This document shows positions 5,553 through 8,137 of a stretch of 8,137 bases of DNA, piece by piece. Numbering within the stretch: the first letter of the stretch is position 1; every line of letters starts with the position of its first letter. The notes under the pieces were generated by a model. The model ran no database searches, was not told the origin of the DNA, and was given only the letters and a program-made list of their open reading frames with translations. The stretch lies in contig PBOE01000007.1 in assembly GCA_002725275.1 (NCBI GenBank), positions 5,860-13,996 on the forward strand, read 5' to 3'. This DNA comes from Methanobacteriota archaeon. GTDB lineage: Archaea; Thermoplasmatota; Poseidoniia; Poseidoniales; Poseidoniaceae. The position numbers and the translations under genes are program-made.

Positions 5553-7523
5553 ATGGCATCGGTCGCAAAAGTTTGGATTGACGAAGATTGTATTACCTGC
5601 GATGCTTGTCAGGACATCTGTCCAGAGGTCTTCGAGGTCACCGACGAATCGTCCTACATCTTGGCTGCGGTTCGCACCGATGGTGCCTTCGACCGCAACG
5701 TTGGCGGCGCCCCTCTGGTCGGCACCCTCGGAGCAGAACTGGGCGACATCATCATCGAAGCCGCCGAGGCCTGTCCCGTTGAAGTCATCAAGTACGAATT
5801 GGTCACCGACGGCGCAGCCGAGGCCGTCGCAGAGGCAGCGCCGGTCGAAGTCGAGGCTGCCGCTCCTGCAGCCGCTGCTGCTGTGGCTCCCGCCGCCGGC
5901 GTGTCGGACGCCCTGAATGCGGTGTTCGCCGGCGACCGTTCGATCAACATCCTCTTTGGATCGCAAACCGGAAACGCTGCCGGCCTGGCGGAAAAGACAG
6001 CGAAACTTGCTTCCAATTACGGCCTTGAGCCCAACATCGTTGACATGGACGGTTTCGACCCCGCTCGACTGGCGACCATGAAGCGCGTCATGATCATCAC
6101 CTCCACCTGGGGTGAAGGGGAGATGCCCGACAACGCTGACGGCATGTGGAACGCCATCAACGCCAACGGTCCAGCCTTGGGCAACGTTCACTTCTCCGTC
6201 TGCGCCATCGGCGACACCGCCTACGACGAGTTCTGCAAGGCCGGTCATGACTGGAACAACAAACTCGCTGCGTTGGGTGGTATCGAGGCTTACCCCATTC
6301 AGGAATGTGACGTTGACTTCGAACCGCCCTGGAAAATCTGGGTCGAGCAAGCCCTCCCCATGCTGGCCTGCGTCGACGAGTCCGGCACGCTCCAGGTTGA
6401 ACTCCTCGAAGAGATGATGGCCTACGGTGCTGGCGACGATGACGACGTTGTTGAGGGCGACTTCGCCCCCGGCATCATCGAGAAAGCCGACCTCACCATC
6501 ACCCTCGAAGTGTTCCGATACTGCCCTCAGGCCGGTGAATCGGGTTGGGACACCCTGACTTGCGCTGTTCCCGGTCATGCCACCGTTCAGGACCTGCTCA
6601 TCACCATGCAGCGCGACCTCGACGGCAGCCTGGCGTTCCGTCGTGGCGGCGCCGCCGGCACCCCCACCACCGGCGTCCGAGTGAACGGACGCATCGTGCT
6701 CGCTGATTGCGCACAAATCGGGGATCTGACGCAGGATGGCGGTCGTGTTCGCATCGAACCGCTGCCCGGACACCCCGTTGTTCGCGACCTTGTCGTTGAC
6801 ACCGCCCGCTACGAAGGCCACCGCAGCCGTGCTGAGCCTTGGATGCGCACCGATCCTCGTGAGGGTGAACACCTGCCCTCCGGTCAAGCGATGGGGACCA
6901 TGGACTCTGCCGCCGCTACGGCGCTGCACCAAGCCGGCGACGTGGTGTCCTTCCAGTTGATTCAAGCGATGTCCGACACCCTCCCACACGACCAGCACTA
7001 CGAAGGTCCGGGCGTCCACTTCCAACAGTGGCTCCGAGTCCTCGACCCGCGAACATCGGAAAAGCAACGCCGCAGCATCATGACCTCCCTCCAAGAGAAG
7101 GACGGCGTCTGGTCCGAAGCCGACCACGCCAGCCTGATGCGCTACGGCGAGGACGGCCGTCTCGCCGCACGAGCCCTCAACGAAGCCCGAGGGGCGCTCT
7201 TGAACCAATCCCGGTACGGCGGTAAGTCCGGTCGGCTGGTGAAGTGGTACGGCCGCAGTGTAAAGTGGTCGGGCAACGTGAACGAAACCACCCTGTACCG
7301 ACAGGTCTTGGGGCCGCTTGGGTTGGTCAGCAACGTCTTCAGCGGCGTTTCAGCTCGCATGGCGTTGGCCTTTACTCGAAACGGCGGGCCTCCCATCCGG
7401 GGCCTCCAGGCGTTGTTGGTGCCACCAGCCGGGCTCGGACGAATTCCAAAGATGTTCAACAGCCGCGTTGAAAACTACCACGAAGTGGTCAGCTTGTTCA
7501 ATGAAATCGATCAACGGTTCTGA
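5553..7523 (+). CDS. Ferredoxin / flavodoxin / SdhB-like fusion protein, SdhB part lacking its Fe-S ligands
   Basis: The product is 656 residues, soluble, with no signal or membrane segment. Residues 1-85 are a one-cluster ferredoxin: C13, C16, C19 and C74 (before Pro) are the expected [4Fe-4S] ligands, and C23-Pro is extra. An Ala/Val/Glu/Pro-rich linker covers about 88-127. Residues about 129-280 are a flavodoxin domain of the sulfite-reductase / P450-reductase FMN type, with phosphate loop GSQTGN (136-141), STWGEGEMPDNA (184-195) and IGDTAYDEFCKAG (219-231). No FAD or NADPH domain follows. Residues about 312-545 read as SdhB/FrdB: VFRY at 320-323, LAFRR (360-364), VNGR, IEPLPGHPVVRDLVVD (401-416), YEGPG (483-487), LRVLDPR (494-500) and DGVW (517-520). 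The three first [2Fe-2S] cysteines are replaced by a Gly/Ala/Thr stretch (365-374), and no cysteine occurs after C386, so the [4Fe-4S] and [3Fe-4S] ligands are gone too. Residues about 546-656 are unassigned. The next gene follows after nine bases. Ordinary SdhB function is unlikely. A scaffold carrying FMN and one cluster for electron transfer is inferred. Confidence 0.85.
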   Translation: MASVAKVWIDEDCITCDACQDICPEVFEVTDESSYILAAVRTDGAFDRNVGGAPLVGTLGAELGDIIIEAAEACPVEVIKYELVTDGAAEAVAEAAPVEVEAAAPAAAAAVAPAAGVSDALNAVFAGDRSINILFGSQTGNAAGLAEKTAKLASNYGLEPNIVDMDGFDPARLATMKRVMIITSTWGEGEMPDNADGMWNAINANGPALGNVHFSVCAIGDTAYDEFCKAGHDWNNKLAALGGIEAYPIQECDVDFEPPWKIWVEQALPMLACVDESGTLQVELLEEMMAYGAGDDDDVVEGDFAPGIIEKADLTITLEVFRYCPQAGESGWDTLTCAVPGHATVQDLLITMQRDLDGSLAFRRGGAAGTPTTGVRVNGRIVLADCAQIGDLTQDGGRVRIEPLPGHPVVRDLVVDTARYEGHRSRAEPWMRTDPREGEHLPSGQAMGTMDSAAATALHQAGDVVSFQLIQAMSDTLPHDQHYEGPGVHFQQWLRVLDPRTSEKQRRSIMTSLQEKDGVWSEADHASLMRYGEDGRLAARALNEARGALLNQSRYGGKSGRLVKWYGRSVKWSGNVNETTLYRQVLGPLGLVSNVFSGVSARMALAFTRNGGPPIRGLQALLVPPAGLGRIPKMFNSRVENYHEVVSLFNEIDQRF

Positions 7524-7528
7524 GGTGA
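7522..7528 (+). promoter_or_regulatory. Shine-Dalgarno site overlapping the stop codon of the fusion gene
   Basis: GAGGTGA begins inside the TGA stop of the upstream gene and lies four bases before the GTG at 7533. Terminating ribosomes could restart directly, so the two proteins are probably made in linked amounts. Confidence 0.7.
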
Positions 7529-7532
7529 GAAG

Positions 7533-8137
7533 GTGCCCAAGATCGCATACTACCCCGGAAACGTCGCTCGTGCAGGTGCTTCCGAAGTCGAGGATTGCAT
7601 CCAGCCGTTGTGCAAAGCGTTGAGCATCCAACTGGTCGAACTTCCTCGTGCAAGCAGCGACGGCGGCAACGTGATCAAACAAGCAACACCAAAGTTGCAA
7701 GACGCCTTGGTCGCACGGAACCTTGCATTGGCCGAAGCAAAAGGCCTCGACGTGATGACGACGTGCGCCACCAGCCACGCCATCATGTGCAACACGGCTC
7801 AGGACATGCAGCGGGATCCGGTTTACGCCAGCACCGTCAACAATCTGGTGGCTCGCACCTCCAAGGTTGAGTACAGCGGTGAGTCCCAGTCGTGGCATTT
7901 GCTTCACTACCTCGTAGAGGAAATCGGGCTTGACAAAGTTCGTGATGCTGTCAAGAACCCCCTCAAGATGAACATCGCTGCTTACTACGGCCCGGACATG
8001 CAACGCGACGGGGCCTGCGCAGGAGACGACCCGTTCATGCCCACCTACATGGAACAACTCATCGAGGCGCTGGGCGGCCACCCCGTTGACTACGACTCAA
8101 AATGCATGAGCGTCGGCTCCACCTCCATGCTCACCCT
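7533..8137 (+). CDS. HdrB/SdhE-family CCG-domain protein with degenerate cluster ligands (3' end outside window)
   Basis: The frame is open from GTG 7533 to the window end (201 complete codons). GTG is chosen because a good Shine-Dalgarno site precedes it, the YYPG opening of the family falls at residues 6-9, and the first in-frame ATG is only at residue 75. Relatives are subunit B of heterodisulfide reductase and subunit E of archaeal-type succinate dehydrogenase, which hold non-cubane clusters with two C-x(31-38)-CC-x(35-36)-C-x2-C motifs. Family wording is easy to follow: ARNLALAEAKGLDVMTTC (61-78), HYLVEEIGLDKV (125-136), AYYG (150-153), LIEALGGHPVDY (176-187). The ligands are mostly gone. 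The first motif reads N10, S41, S42, C78, S81, and the second begins with P154 and then S193, V194, with spacing essentially kept. Remaining cysteines (22, 27, 78, 86, 162, 191) do not form a CCG motif. Family membership is confident. Loss of the first catalytic cluster is strongly indicated, and a scaffold role beside the upstream SdhB-like protein is inferred. Confidence 0.8.
   Translation, partial: MPKIAYYPGNVARAGASEVEDCIQPLCKALSIQLVELPRASSDGGNVIKQATPKLQDALVARNLALAEAKGLDVMTTCATSHAIMCNTAQDMQRDPVYASTVNNLVARTSKVEYSGESQSWHLLHYLVEEIGLDKVRDAVKNPLKMNIAAYYGPDMQRDGACAGDDPFMPTYMEQLIEALGGHPVDYDSKCMSVGSTSMLT

Noticed and set aside
5505..7208. Long open frame on the minus strand opposite the fusion gene (567 codons)
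   Set aside because: It is the mirror of a gene with clear ferredoxin, flavodoxin and SdhB signatures on the + strand. GC-rich codon bias readily opens antisense frames, and its Gly/Val/Asp-rich translation shows no recognisable motif.
5553..8137. Plain annotation as succinate dehydrogenase iron-sulfur subunit plus heterodisulfide reductase subunit B
   Set aside because: The folds fit, but nearly all cluster ligands needed for either activity are absent, so those functional names would mislead.
1..8137. RNA genes, CRISPR arrays, mobile elements or phage genes
   Set aside because: Almost all bases are coding on the + strand. The gaps are under 140 bases and contain no cloverleaf, spaced repeat array, transposase or terminal inverted repeats that I can see.

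Overview
The window is GC-rich, densely coding DNA with every supported gene on the + strand. It most likely comes from an archaeon. The strongest evidence is a complete group II chaperonin (thermosome) gene. The long, exported, disulfide-paired, Ig-like surface protein with a single C-terminal membrane anchor also fits, as do purine-rich Shine-Dalgarno sites. The overall style (large Asn/Thr-rich surface proteins, a short Trp-rich C-terminal motif, GC-rich compact genome) resembles marine Thermoplasmatota (Poseidoniia / marine group II). That placement is inference, not proof.

Layout. (1) 1-318: the 3' end of an unrecognised gene with a coiled-coil-like stretch followed by a Pro/Thr-rich tail. 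It overlaps the next gene by ATGA. (2) 315-3713: a 1132-residue secreted and membrane-anchored multi-domain beta-sandwich protein. (3) 3794-5416: a thermosome subunit, preceded by a very good Shine-Dalgarno site that moves the start 39 bases downstream of the first in-frame ATG. (4) 5417-5552: a non-coding gap of 136 bases with a 9-base direct repeat, an AT-rich TATA-like stretch and two inverted repeats. (5) 5553-7523: a fusion of ferredoxin, flavodoxin and an SdhB-like domain. (6) 7533-8137: the 5' part of a gene of the HdrB/SdhE (CCG-domain) family, tightly coupled to gene 5.

The most interesting part is 5553-8137. An SdhB-like gene followed by a CCG-domain gene is the gene order of archaeal-type succinate dehydrogenase / methylmenaquinol:fumarate reductase / thiol:fumarate reductase systems (B then E). 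In both products the fold signatures are still readable, but almost all the cysteines that should hold the iron-sulfur clusters are gone. The SdhB-like domain has lost the ligands of all three of its clusters. The CCG protein has Asn, Ser, Ser and Ser, and then Pro, Ser and Val, at the expected ligand positions with the spacing kept. The SdhB-like protein has instead gained an N-terminal one-cluster ferredoxin and an FMN-type flavodoxin domain. I interpret the pair as a rebuilt, previously undescribed (to my knowledge) electron-transfer module. In it the B and E subunits act as scaffolds, and electrons pass through the added ferredoxin and flavodoxin domains. The partner and substrate are not visible here.

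No tRNA, rRNA, CRISPR array, insertion sequence or integrase is visible.
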